Source of the DNA: an uncultured Clostridia bacterium
GTDB taxonomy: Bacteria; Bacillota; Clostridia; Christensenellales; Borkfalkiaceae
Direction: 5' to 3'
Assembly: GCA_944376035.1 (NCBI GenBank)
Contig: CALWBJ010000076.1
Coordinates: forward strand, 1-7,349
Length of the DNA: 7,349 bases
The notes under the pieces were generated by a model, which saw only the letters and a list, made by a program, of their open reading frames with translations, had not been told where the DNA came from and made no database searches. This document shows, piece by piece, positions 1 to 5,345 of this stretch. How positions within the stretch are numbered: the first letter of the stretch is position 1; each line of letters begins with the position of its first letter. The translations under genes and the position numbers were made by a program.

Positions 1-179
1 ATATAGTAACAGTAAATTAAAGTATAAGTTTAAATCTATTGTTCTTTACCAAAGTTTAATAATAGTTACAAGTTCAGAAATAATTTATGTAAAATATAAT
101 TATAAAATATTATACAATAAAAATAACATAGAAAAATAATTTTTTTAAATAAAAAAACTTTTAATAATAATAAAAATCA

Positions 180-205
180 CCATAAAAACCTGAATGTTTT
201 TATGG
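180..205 (-). terminator. Intrinsic terminator of the tRNA-Gln gene
   Basis: A perfect 10-bp inverted repeat (CCATAAAAAC / GTTTTTATGG) encloses a 6-base loop, CTGAAT. On the minus strand it lies 10 bases past the encoded CCA end of the tRNA and is followed by GATTTTTA and further T-rich sequence. The stem is A/T-heavy, so it is only moderately strong, but its position and T-tract fit an intrinsic terminator for a single-gene tRNA transcript. Confidence 0.7.
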
Positions 206-215
206 GGGGATAGTT

Positions 216-289
216 TGGCAGGGGTAACTGGATTCGAACCAATGATGACGGAGTCAGAGTCCGTAGCCTTACCGCTTGGCGATACCCCT
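216..289 (-). tRNA. tRNA-Gln, anticodon CUG
   Basis: A full cloverleaf can be read on the minus strand. The acceptor stem AGGGGTA pairs with TACCCCT. The D arm is GCC-AAGCGGTAA-GGC. The anticodon arm is ACGGA-CTCTGAC-TCCGT, with anticodon CTG at bases 255-257. The T arm is ATTGG-TTCGAAT-CCAGT with one G-T pair, and the discriminator is G. The 3' CCA (bases 218-216) is encoded in the DNA. Total length is 74 bases including CCA. The anticodon reads the glutamine codon CAG, and the sequence resembles typical bacterial tRNA-Gln. It stands alone, with its own promoter upstream and a hairpin downstream. Confidence 0.97.
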
Positions 290-307
290 AAATTCAGTTG
301 CCATATT

Positions 308-336
308 ATTATAGCAATACTTATTATTTTTTTCAA
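308..336 (-). promoter_or_regulatory. Sigma-A-type promoter of the tRNA-Gln gene
   Basis: On the minus strand, TTGAAA (bases 336-331, five of six consensus bases) is separated by exactly 17 bases from a perfect TATAAT (313-308). The expected transcription start is near base 301, giving a 5' leader of about 12 bases before the mature tRNA end at 289. Both boxes and the spacing are near consensus, as expected for a stable RNA gene. Confidence 0.8.
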
Positions 337-472
337 GCGTTTTTATATATCTTTTTAATTTTTTTATTAACTTTATTTTTTGATTTATTATAAAACAAAC
401 TAATAGTTATATCTTACATAGTTTATTTACTGTATTACTAATATCCGTTGTATTTATTAAAAATAAAATATC

Positions 473-486
473 ACACCGTTTGGTGT
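473..486. promoter_or_regulatory. Small inverted repeat upstream of the HTH gene, possible operator
   Basis: ACACC-GTTT-GGTGT is a perfect 5-bp inverted repeat in otherwise nearly pure A+T sequence, ending 23 bases before the HTH start codon. Small Xre-type repressors often bind short palindromes in their own control region, so this is a plausible autoregulatory operator. I could not place a convincing -35/-10 pair around it, so the assignment is inferred from position and symmetry only. Confidence 0.3.
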
Positions 487-509
487 AAAATATAAAAAAA
501 GAGATAATT

Positions 510-716
510 ATGTATATAGAAAAATTTGCGGAGAGACTGAAAGAACTGATAGGAGAGGAAAGTATCTCTTCGGTTGCGAAAAAAATAGGAATTAACCAGC
601 AGACGTTGTCCAGGTATTTGCTTTGTCAGCGCGAAATAGGACTAGAAAATCTTTGCAGAATAGCAGACTATTTTCATGAAGACCTGGATTTTCTTACCGG
701 CAGGAAAGATTATTGA
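510..716 (+). CDS. Small Xre/Cro-C1-type helix-turn-helix regulator
   Basis: A 68-residue DNA-binding protein consisting of little more than one HTH_3 domain. Residues about 5-63 match the Cro/C1 pattern: an amphipathic first helix (FAERLKELI), helix 2 SVAKKIGI, the recognition helix NQQTLSRYL, then the ENLCRIADYF and DLDFLTGR segment typical of this family. No effector or dimerisation domain follows, so it probably acts as a small repressor. The ATG is the natural start because the domain begins at once, but the ribosome binding site is weak (AAAGAGAT). The gene ends TGA TAA, two stops in a row. It converges on the AraC gene and shares a hairpin-rich gap with it. Its targets are unknown, and the inverted repeat at 473-486 is one candidate. 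Confidence 0.85.
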   Translation: MYIEKFAERLKELIGEESISSVAKKIGINQQTLSRYLLCQREIGLENLCRIADYFHEDLDFLTGRKDY

Positions 717-724
717 TAAAAATC

Positions 725-761
725 AACAAACCGCCCGATTTTCAAAATCGGGCGGTTTGTT
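725..761. terminator. Bidirectional terminator between convergent HTH and AraC genes
   Basis: A perfect inverted repeat of up to 18 bp (AACAAACCGCCCGATTTT and its complement, centred on base 743) starts 8 bases after the HTH stop codon. The core is G+C-rich (CCGCCCG). On the plus strand the stem ends in TTTGTTATT. On the minus strand it ends in TTTGTTGATTTTTA, a somewhat better T-tract. It can therefore terminate the HTH transcript and also catch transcripts leaving the AraC gene. Confidence 0.75.
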
Positions 762-782
762 ATTCTGAAACACACGTATAGA

Positions 783-825
783 GATATGCGCCTCCAAAAG
801 TCAGACGCTTTTGGAGGCGCATATC
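783..825. repeat. Perfect 18-bp hairpin without a T-tract
   Basis: Bases 783-800 (GATATGCGCCTCCAAAAG) are exactly complementary to 808-825, enclosing the 7-base loop TCAGACG. Neither strand has a run of T after the stem, so it is not a textbook intrinsic terminator. It lies 21 bases from the terminator at 725-761, between two convergent genes. It could be a backup terminator for the AraC transcript, a 3'-end stabiliser, or a dispersed palindromic element. An 8-base palindrome, CGCCGGCG, follows at 829-836. The rest of the gap to base 967 is A+T-rich, with four copies of ATTTATTAT and no gene. Confidence 0.6.
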
Positions 826-967
826 GTTCGCCGGCGGATTTATATTATTTATTATGAATCAGAGGTGTTTTTTATTTATTATCATTTATTATAGGAATTT
901 ATTATCGGCGAGTTTTTTGTTTTGAATTTCGGCGTGGTCAATAACTATAAAGAAATTTTATCGAGAG

Positions 968-1756
968 TTATTTTTTGCGATAATTTAGGGGGGACAGACC
1001 AATTTCCTTTTTAAAAATAAGCCCGAAATAGTTGGCGGACGAAAATCCGCACTCTGCCGCGATTTTTTCAATGCTTTTATCGGTATTGACTAACAGTTCT
1101 TTTGCTTTTGTAAGTTTTAAGCGGGTAAGGTATTCGTTTACCGTGCAGTGCATATAGAATTTGAATTTAGTGCAAAGAGACATTTTTGAAATAAAAAAAG
1201 TTTTGCATATTTCTTCCAGGGTTATTGCGCGCGTATAATTTCCGTTAAGGAAACTGACTATTTTAAGAATAAGCGATGAACTGTCGTTTTTTACGGTTAC
1301 TGCCGAAAGGTCAGTGGTAATCAGTTCGTTTTTAGAAAGAATAAACAAAATTGTTTCGGTAATTGCAAGAGAAATATCGCGTTTATTTGCGGTATTTTCG
1401 GAAAATTCTTCCGCGCCTACATTTAAAAGATATAAAATTACGTCTTTAAAAGGCGGGGTAAGATTTATTGCAAAATGTTTCTGTATTTCACCGAGCATTT
1501 CTATATATTGCGGTTTTAAAAGATTTGAAGATATGTTTATGTTTATACGCATATAAGGTCCGCCGTCCGTTTTATGAAGAACAAAAGGCGGCACTACTAC
1601 GAGAGTATTGCTGTCAACGACATACATTCTGTTGCCGATAAAAAACTGACGCGTTCCTTCAAGCAAAAAATATAACTCGTAATATTCGTGGCTGTGCAGG
1701 ATTGTCGTATGCTGTTTATATGGGGATACCGATTTTTCAAATTCTATAAATTCCAT
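968..1756 (-). CDS. AraC-family transcriptional regulator
   Basis: A 262-residue regulator with the usual two-part layout. Residues about 15-75 form an AraC-type cupin for effector sensing, with the H21-x-H23-EYYE pattern and a following LLEG turn. Residues about 163-261 hold the paired HTH domain: first helix-turn-helix ITLEEICKTFFISKMSLCTKF, second near SIEKIAAECGFSSANYFGLIFKK, ending in the family signature LSPLNYRK. It is divergent from the oxidoreductase-nagA-nagB operon and is the likely controller of it; the effector, probably a sugar, is unknown. A TGA stop lies two codons upstream, so ATG 1756 is the only start that keeps the cupin whole. There is no Shine-Dalgarno sequence before it, and a TATAAT sits only 5 bases upstream. 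Family assignment is firm; the target operon is inferred from gene arrangement. Confidence 0.93.
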   Translation of the reverse strand: MEFIEFEKSVSPYKQHTTILHSHEYYELYFLLEGTRQFFIGNRMYVVDSNTLVVVPPFVLHKTDGGPYMRININISSNLLKPQYIEMLGEIQKHFAINLTPPFKDVILYLLNVGAEEFSENTANKRDISLAITETILFILSKNELITTDLSAVTVKNDSSSLILKIVSFLNGNYTRAITLEEICKTFFISKMSLCTKFKFYMHCTVNEYLTRLKLTKAKELLVNTDKSIEKIAAECGFSSANYFGLIFKKEIGLSPLNYRKK

Positions 1757-1761
1757 AATTC

Positions 1762-1767
1762 ATTATA
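1762..1767 (-). promoter_or_regulatory. -10 box of the AraC gene, implying a leaderless transcript
   Basis: A perfect TATAAT on the minus strand ends 5 bases before the ATG of the AraC gene. Initiation at normal distance from this box would fall at or beside the A of the ATG, giving an mRNA without a leader. This agrees with the absence of any purine-rich ribosome binding site there. The -35 position 17 bases away reads TTACTT, a poor match, and there is no TG extension, so the promoter may need an activator or may be weak. Confidence 0.4.
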
Positions 1768-1807
1768 CTATTTATGTAATTTTTAAGTAATTATATAATT
1801 TTTTATA

Positions 1808-1837
1808 TTGACTTGTCAACTTAGTTTGTGCTAAAAT
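1808..1837 (+). promoter_or_regulatory. Promoter of the oxidoreductase-nagA-nagB operon
   Basis: TTGACT (1808-1813) is followed after 18 bases by TAAAAT (1832-1837), which carries an extended -10 TG one base upstream (1829-1830). Each hexamer matches five of six consensus bases. Expected initiation is near 1844, leaving a leader of about 210 bases. The -35 box lies inside the inverted repeat TTGAC-TT-GTCAA (1808-1819), and the -10 overlaps a second small inverted repeat, TTAG-N6-CTAA (1821-1834). Either symmetry could be a regulator site. A second, weaker promoter candidate (TTGAAT 1903-1908, 17 bases, TATTAT 1926-1931) lies downstream. Confidence 0.6.
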
Positions 1838-1876
1838 CTATAATAATTTATTTTGGTAAATTAATTACATGTTTAA

Positions 1877-1908
1877 GTATATATTATTGAATGTATATAT
1901 TATTGAAT
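1877..1908 (+). repeat. Two perfect tandem 16-bp repeats in the operon leader
   Basis: GTATATATTATTGAAT occurs twice with no gap (1877-1892 and 1893-1908). It lies about 35 bases after the predicted transcription start of the operon and before the oxidoreductase start at 2058. AraC-family proteins commonly bind paired direct half-sites, so this could be the regulator's site in a repressing position. It could equally be a slippage duplication in A+T-rich DNA. The remaining leader to 2044 is A+T-rich. It includes an AT-only hairpin, AATATATT-TTAAC-AATATATT (2023-2043), abutting the ribosome binding site. Confidence 0.6.
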
Positions 1909-2044
1909 AAAGTAAATTATAAGATTATTATTAATTGAACAGAGAAGTTGCCGAAAAATTATAAAAACGGAAATTTTGGATAAAAGGTAAAAAGTAAAAA
2001 TTAAAGTTAAAAAAGTTAATAAAATATATTTTAACAATATATTC

Positions 2045-2050
2045 AGGAGA
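2045..2050 (+). promoter_or_regulatory. Ribosome binding site that fixes the oxidoreductase start
   Basis: AGGAGA lies 7 bases before ATG 2058. This good Shine-Dalgarno sequence, together with the Rossmann motif encoded directly after ATG 2058, shows that the gene begins here and not at the internal GTG 2178, although TGA 2157 interrupts the frame. Confidence 0.85.
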
Positions 2051-2057
2051 AAATTAT

Positions 2058-3269
2058 ATGAAAAAAGTAGCAATTGTAGGAACAGGTTACAGATGTTATG
2101 AAATGTATGCGAAACCTCTGTCGCAGAATTATGACAATGTAAAAATAGCCGCCGTATGAGATCTTAATCAGGGCAGGGTGGAATTTTACAGAAATACGCT
2201 TGATAAAGATATAAAAGCGTATTCCGATTACGATAAAATGCTCAAAGAGGTAAAACCCGACGCGGTAATAGTAACTACTGTTGACAGGTTTCACCATGAA
2301 TATATAATCAAAGCGCTTGAAGCGGGAATTGACGTATATACCGAAAAGCCTATTACGATTGACGAAGAAAAATGTCTTCTTATCCGTGAGGCGGAGAAAA
2401 AGAGCGGCAAGAAAGTTACGGTAACGTTCAATTGCAGATTTATGCCGTATTACGCAAAGATAAAAGAACTTGTCAAAGAGGGAAAGATAGGTCGTCCTCT
2501 TGCAGTCGATTACGAATATACTCTTAATAATATTCACGGCGGAGATTATTTCAAACGCTGGCACAGATTCTTAGAAAACTGCGGCGGAATGATGGTTCAT
2601 AAAGCGACCCACCATTTTGATATTGTAAACTGGATTCTGGAAGACGATCCCGTAAGCGTATCGGCGGTTGGCGGCAGACTTTTTTACGGAAACGACGACC
2701 GTCCTCACGGCGAGCGCTGCTGCACTTGTGAATATAAGGATTCTTGCGAATGTTATGAAGATTTTTATAACGATCCGCTTATCAAGGGTCTTTATTTCGA
2801 TAACGAGAAATATGACGGATACGTAAGAGATCACTGCGTATTCAAAAACGATACCAACATTTACGATTACATGTCCGTATCAGTAAAATATGCAAAAGGC
2901 GCGATACTTTCTTATTCTCTTAACCTTTTTGCTCAACAGGAAGGATTTACTCTCAATATTACGGGTACAACGGGCAGACTTTGCGCTACGTTCTATCCCG
3001 ACGAAAGCGATTTCTACAAGATAATAATCAAACGTGCGGACAATGCTTCCGAAACTTACAGTTTTGCCAAAGAAGGCGGAAAGCACGCCGGCGGCGACGA
3101 GAGACTTCTTTCTATGCTTTTCAGCGAAAAGAAAACGGACGATCCGCTCGGACAGTGCTCTACGAGTTACGACGGAATAAAGTCCGCAATGATCGGTATT
3201 GCCGCTAACAAGAGTATAAAGGACGGCGGAAGGGTTGATCTTACAGAGTTTCTTAAAAAAGTAAAATAA
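2058..3269 (+). CDS. Gfo/Idh/MocA-family oxidoreductase, frame interrupted by TGA at codon 34
   Basis: A 403-codon NAD(P)-dependent dehydrogenase frame of normal family length, read through one TGA. Residues 1-33 start the Rossmann fold (VAIVGTGYR, G8 and G10). Codon 34 is TGA, and DLN follows at 35-37, where the acidic residue normally binds the cofactor ribose. Then come VIVTT, the EKP motif (96-98, catalytic-type lysine K97) and the C-terminal domain with HKATHHFD (181-188), corresponding to the conserved D-x-G-x-H-x-x-D region. A cysteine-rich insert follows (C221, C222, C224, C230, C232), with C260 further on, resembling a metal site. It is first in the operon with nagA and nagB, so an amino-sugar substrate is likely; the exact reaction is unknown. 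If TGA truly stops translation, only a 33-residue fragment is made. A restart at GTG 2178 would lack the nucleotide-binding motif. The long clean frame after the TGA argues for recoding or very recent inactivation. Confidence 0.85.
2157..2159 (+). other. In-frame TGA within the oxidoreductase gene
   Basis: Codons around the site read GCC GTA TGA GAT CTT, i.e. A-V-stop-D-L. In this protein family the residue just before the cofactor-binding Asp is commonly Cys or another small or aromatic residue, so TGC, TGT or TGG with one base change, or a selenocysteine codon, would all fit. The frame continues without another stop for 369 codons. All nine tryptophans in the window's other full-length frames and in the rest of this one use TGG. 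Confidence 0.9.
2193..2223 (+). other. Hairpin within the coding frame downstream of the TGA
   Basis: AATACGCTT (2193-2201) is exactly complementary to AAGCGTATT (2215-2223), with a 13-base loop starting with G. It begins 33 bases after the TGA. Stem length and the loop G resemble a bacterial selenocysteine insertion element. However, the loop starts about 42 bases from the TGA, somewhat further than the usual limit as I recall it. It may be chance within coding sequence. Confidence 0.3.
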
Positions 3270-3327
3270 GACATTAAATTGCATAAGCGTAAAATCATGT
3301 TAAGGATAAAAAGCGGCGGATAAAGTT

Positions 3328-4488
3328 ATGAGAACTTTGATCAAGAATGCTAATATTGTTACTCCCGATAAAATAGTAAAGGGCGGATGTGCATTTTCCG
3401 ACGGCATAATCGAAAGCATAGGGGAATGTGAATTAAATTCCGATAATGTTATAGACGCATGCGGCGGCTATGTCGTTCCCGGTTTTATCGATATACATTG
3501 CCACGGCGGACAAAATTTTGATTTTATGGACGCAACGAGTGAGCAGATGAAGAAGATTGCAGACTTCCATTTGTCTCACGGTACAACTACAATGCTTGCC
3601 ACCACACTTGCGGGAAACATGGAAGAAACCGAGGCTTCTTTGAGAGAATTCGGTATATATAAGAAAAATAATCCCGACGGGACTCTTATCGGGTTGCATC
3701 TTGAAGGTCCGTGGCTCAGTCCGTTACAATGCGGGGCGCAGGATGTCAGATATATGCGAAATCCTGACAGCGAGGAATTAAAAAGACTGAAAAAAGAATT
3801 TCCTTATATACTTCGCGTTAGCGCGGCGCCGGAACTTGAAGGCGGAAAGGAATTCGGAGTAACGGGCGACTCGTTGGGAATAGTCATGAGCGCCGCTCAT
3901 ACGGATGCCGATTTTGACGGGATTATAGACGCTTATAATAACGGATACAGAATGCTTACGCATTTTTATTCGGGCATGAAAGGCGTTACCCGTAAAAATT
4001 CTTTCAGGATAGCGGGAGCGGTCGAAGCGGGTTATTATCTCGACGGAATGGACGTGGAAATAATTGCCGACGGAAGACATTTGCCTAAATCTCTGCTCAA
4101 ACTTATCTATAAAATTAAAGGTCCCGACAAAATTAGTCTTATAACCGACGCGGTGCGCGCCGCAGGGCTTCCCGACGGAAGCGAGTCGGTTATAGGCAGT
4201 CTTAAAAACGGTATGCCTATTATCGTAGAGGACCAGGTTGCCAAACTTCCCGACAGGCAGTCTTTTGCGGGCAGTACGGCTACCGCAGACAGGCTTTATC
4301 GCACTATGGCGGACGCGATAGGAAAAGATTTACCCGCACTTTCGCGTATGAGTTCGTTGACTCCCGCAAGAGTCATGGGATTTAACGACAGAGGAAGTAT
4401 TGAGAAAGGCAAGAGAGCGGATATTTTAATTCTGAACGAAGAACTTGAAATACAAAAAATTATTCTTAAAGGAGAAGTTATAAAATGA
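3328..4488 (+). CDS. nagA: N-acetylglucosamine-6-phosphate deacetylase
   Basis: A 386-residue cytoplasmic metal-dependent amidohydrolase, close to the usual 380-390 residues. It hydrolyses GlcNAc-6-phosphate to glucosamine-6-phosphate and acetate. The metal ligands are visible: H57-C-H59 at the first strand of the barrel, E126 in HLEGPWLSP, H191 in SAAHTDAD and H212 in THFYSGMKG. The catalytic aspartate is D274 in LITDAVRAAG, and H251 sits in the substrate-binding ADGRH segment. The HxH pair is of the Bacillus type rather than the E. coli type. The ribosome binding site is weak (GGCGGA), and 58 bases separate it from the oxidoreductase stop. Its stop overlaps the nagB start (ATGA), which indicates translational coupling and supports a GlcNAc rather than GalNAc role. 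A kinase or PTS making the substrate must lie elsewhere. Confidence 0.95.
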   Translation: MRTLIKNANIVTPDKIVKGGCAFSDGIIESIGECELNSDNVIDACGGYVVPGFIDIHCHGGQNFDFMDATSEQMKKIADFHLSHGTTTMLATTLAGNMEETEASLREFGIYKKNNPDGTLIGLHLEGPWLSPLQCGAQDVRYMRNPDSEELKRLKKEFPYILRVSAAPELEGGKEFGVTGDSLGIVMSAAHTDADFDGIIDAYNNGYRMLTHFYSGMKGVTRKNSFRIAGAVEAGYYLDGMDVEIIADGRHLPKSLLKLIYKIKGPDKISLITDAVRAAGLPDGSESVIGSLKNGMPIIVEDQVAKLPDRQSFAGSTATADRLYRTMADAIGKDLPALSRMSSLTPARVMGFNDRGSIEKGKRADILILNEELEIQKIILKGEVIK

Positions 4489-5237
4489 AATTAGTAATAG
4501 CGAAAAGCACCGAAGAACTCGGAGCGGTTTCCGCGAAACATGCGGCGGCTTTGGTCAACGAGGCAATCAAGGAAAAAGGTTTTGCAAGAATTTTACTTTC
4601 GACGGGCGCGTCCCAGTTTCCTTTCTTCAAGGAATTTGTAAAAGAAAATATCGATTGGTCGAAAGTGGAAATGTTCCATCTTGACGAATACGTGGGAATT
4701 TCGGCAGAACATCCCGCAAGTTTCAATAAATATTTGAGAGAACGTTTTGTAGACGTTGTTAAACCCGGTAAATATCACCTTATAAACGGACAAAAAGATC
4801 CCGAAGCGCAGATAGCAGAACTTACCGCGCTTCTTAGCGAAAGTCCCGTTGACGTAGGTTTAATAGGAATCGGAGAAAACGCACACATTGCGTTTAACGA
4901 TCCGCCCGCTGATTTTGATGATAAGAGAGCGTATAAGATTGTTACGCTTGCAGACAGATGCTTGCAGCAGCAGATAGGAGAAGGCTGGTTCAAAACCAAA
5001 GAGGAATGCTACAAACAGGCTATAAGCATGACATGCAGCAAGATTATGGAATGCAAACATATTATTTCCGTTGTTCCTTATAAAGTCAAGGCGGAAGCGA
5101 TATACAACACTTTTGCATCTGAAAAGAGCGTCATGGTCCCCGCTACACTTATGAAAGAGCATGCTGACTGCACGGTTTACTGCGATCCCGATTCGGCGTC
5201 CATGCTTACCGAAGACTTAAAGAAAAAATATTGCTGA
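4485..5237 (+). CDS. nagB: Glucosamine-6-phosphate deaminase
   Basis: A 250-residue member of the NagB/6-phosphogluconolactonase fold. It converts glucosamine-6-phosphate to fructose-6-phosphate and ammonia, linking the pathway to glycolysis. Visible motifs are the phosphate-binding loop LSTGASQ (38-44), the catalytic region FHLDEYVGI with D67, and the active-site histidine H134 in IGIGENAHIAFND. Compared with E. coli NagB, the residue two before this histidine is Asn (N132) instead of Asp, and D139 stands where E. coli has Glu. This pattern is typical of the ENGH-type relatives, here with Ala in place of the Gly. The protein is shorter than E. coli NagB (266 residues). The start overlaps the nagA stop, and AAAGGAG sits 10 bases upstream. 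It ends TGA TAA. The deaminase call is strong because of the adjacent nagA; a different sugar-phosphate substrate remains possible. Confidence 0.92.
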   Translation: MKLVIAKSTEELGAVSAKHAAALVNEAIKEKGFARILLSTGASQFPFFKEFVKENIDWSKVEMFHLDEYVGISAEHPASFNKYLRERFVDVVKPGKYHLINGQKDPEAQIAELTALLSESPVDVGLIGIGENAHIAFNDPPADFDDKRAYKIVTLADRCLQQQIGEGWFKTKEECYKQAISMTCSKIMECKHIISVVPYKVKAEAIYNTFASEKSVMVPATLMKEHADCTVYCDPDSASMLTEDLKKKYC

Positions 5238-5307
5238 TAAGCGCTTAGCAGAGGCTTATGCAAGCCACTAATCACACGTTATGGCAATAATTAAAAAAAT
5301 AAACTCT

Positions 5308-5343
5308 GCGCGCTCCGCAATTTGCGGGGCGCGTAAAATTTTA
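5308..5343 (+). terminator. Intrinsic terminator after nagB
   Basis: CGCGCTCCGCAA (5309-5320) pairs with TTGCGGGGCGCG (5322-5333) through 12 bp with a single T-G wobble. A short T run follows (TAAAATTTTAT). It lies 71 bases after the nagB stop and just before the ade promoter, so it separates the amino-sugar operon from ade. Four A residues stand between the stem and the T run, so termination may be incomplete. The 70 bases before it contain the 10-base palindrome TAAGCGCTTA (5238-5247) and no gene. Confidence 0.65.
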
Positions 5344-5345
5344 TC

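Noticed and set aside
145..336. Minus-strand open frame of 63 codons covering the tRNA
   Set aside because: It reads through a complete tRNA-Gln gene and its terminator, so it is not a protein gene.
940..972. Terminator formed by AATAACT and AGTTATT at the end of the AraC gene
   Set aside because: The 7-bp A/T-rich stem includes the stop codon, has a long loop and no G+C core; the hairpins further on are better candidates.
1314..1556. Plus-strand open frame of 80 codons inside the AraC gene
   Set aside because: Antisense shadow of the AraC coding region with no motif.
1820..1836. XylR-type (ROK) operator at the operon promoter
   Set aside because: TTAGTTTGT resembles one half-site I recall for XylR operators, but the matching second half is missing.
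2043..2564. Minus-strand open frame of 173 codons opposite the oxidoreductase
   Set aside because: Its composition is that of an antisense shadow, with no recognisable domain; the plus strand carries clear dehydrogenase motifs.
2178..3269. A shorter oxidoreductase starting at GTG 2178
   Set aside because: It would lack the Rossmann glycine motif encoded at 2058-2156, and the AGGAGA plus ATG at 2058 is a far better start. Only a poorly spaced AGGG precedes the GTG.
2058..3269. Full reassignment of TGA to tryptophan in this organism
   Set aside because: All nine Trp codons seen are TGG, three genes end in TGA, and only one internal TGA occurs in the whole window; an AT-rich genome with this code should show many.
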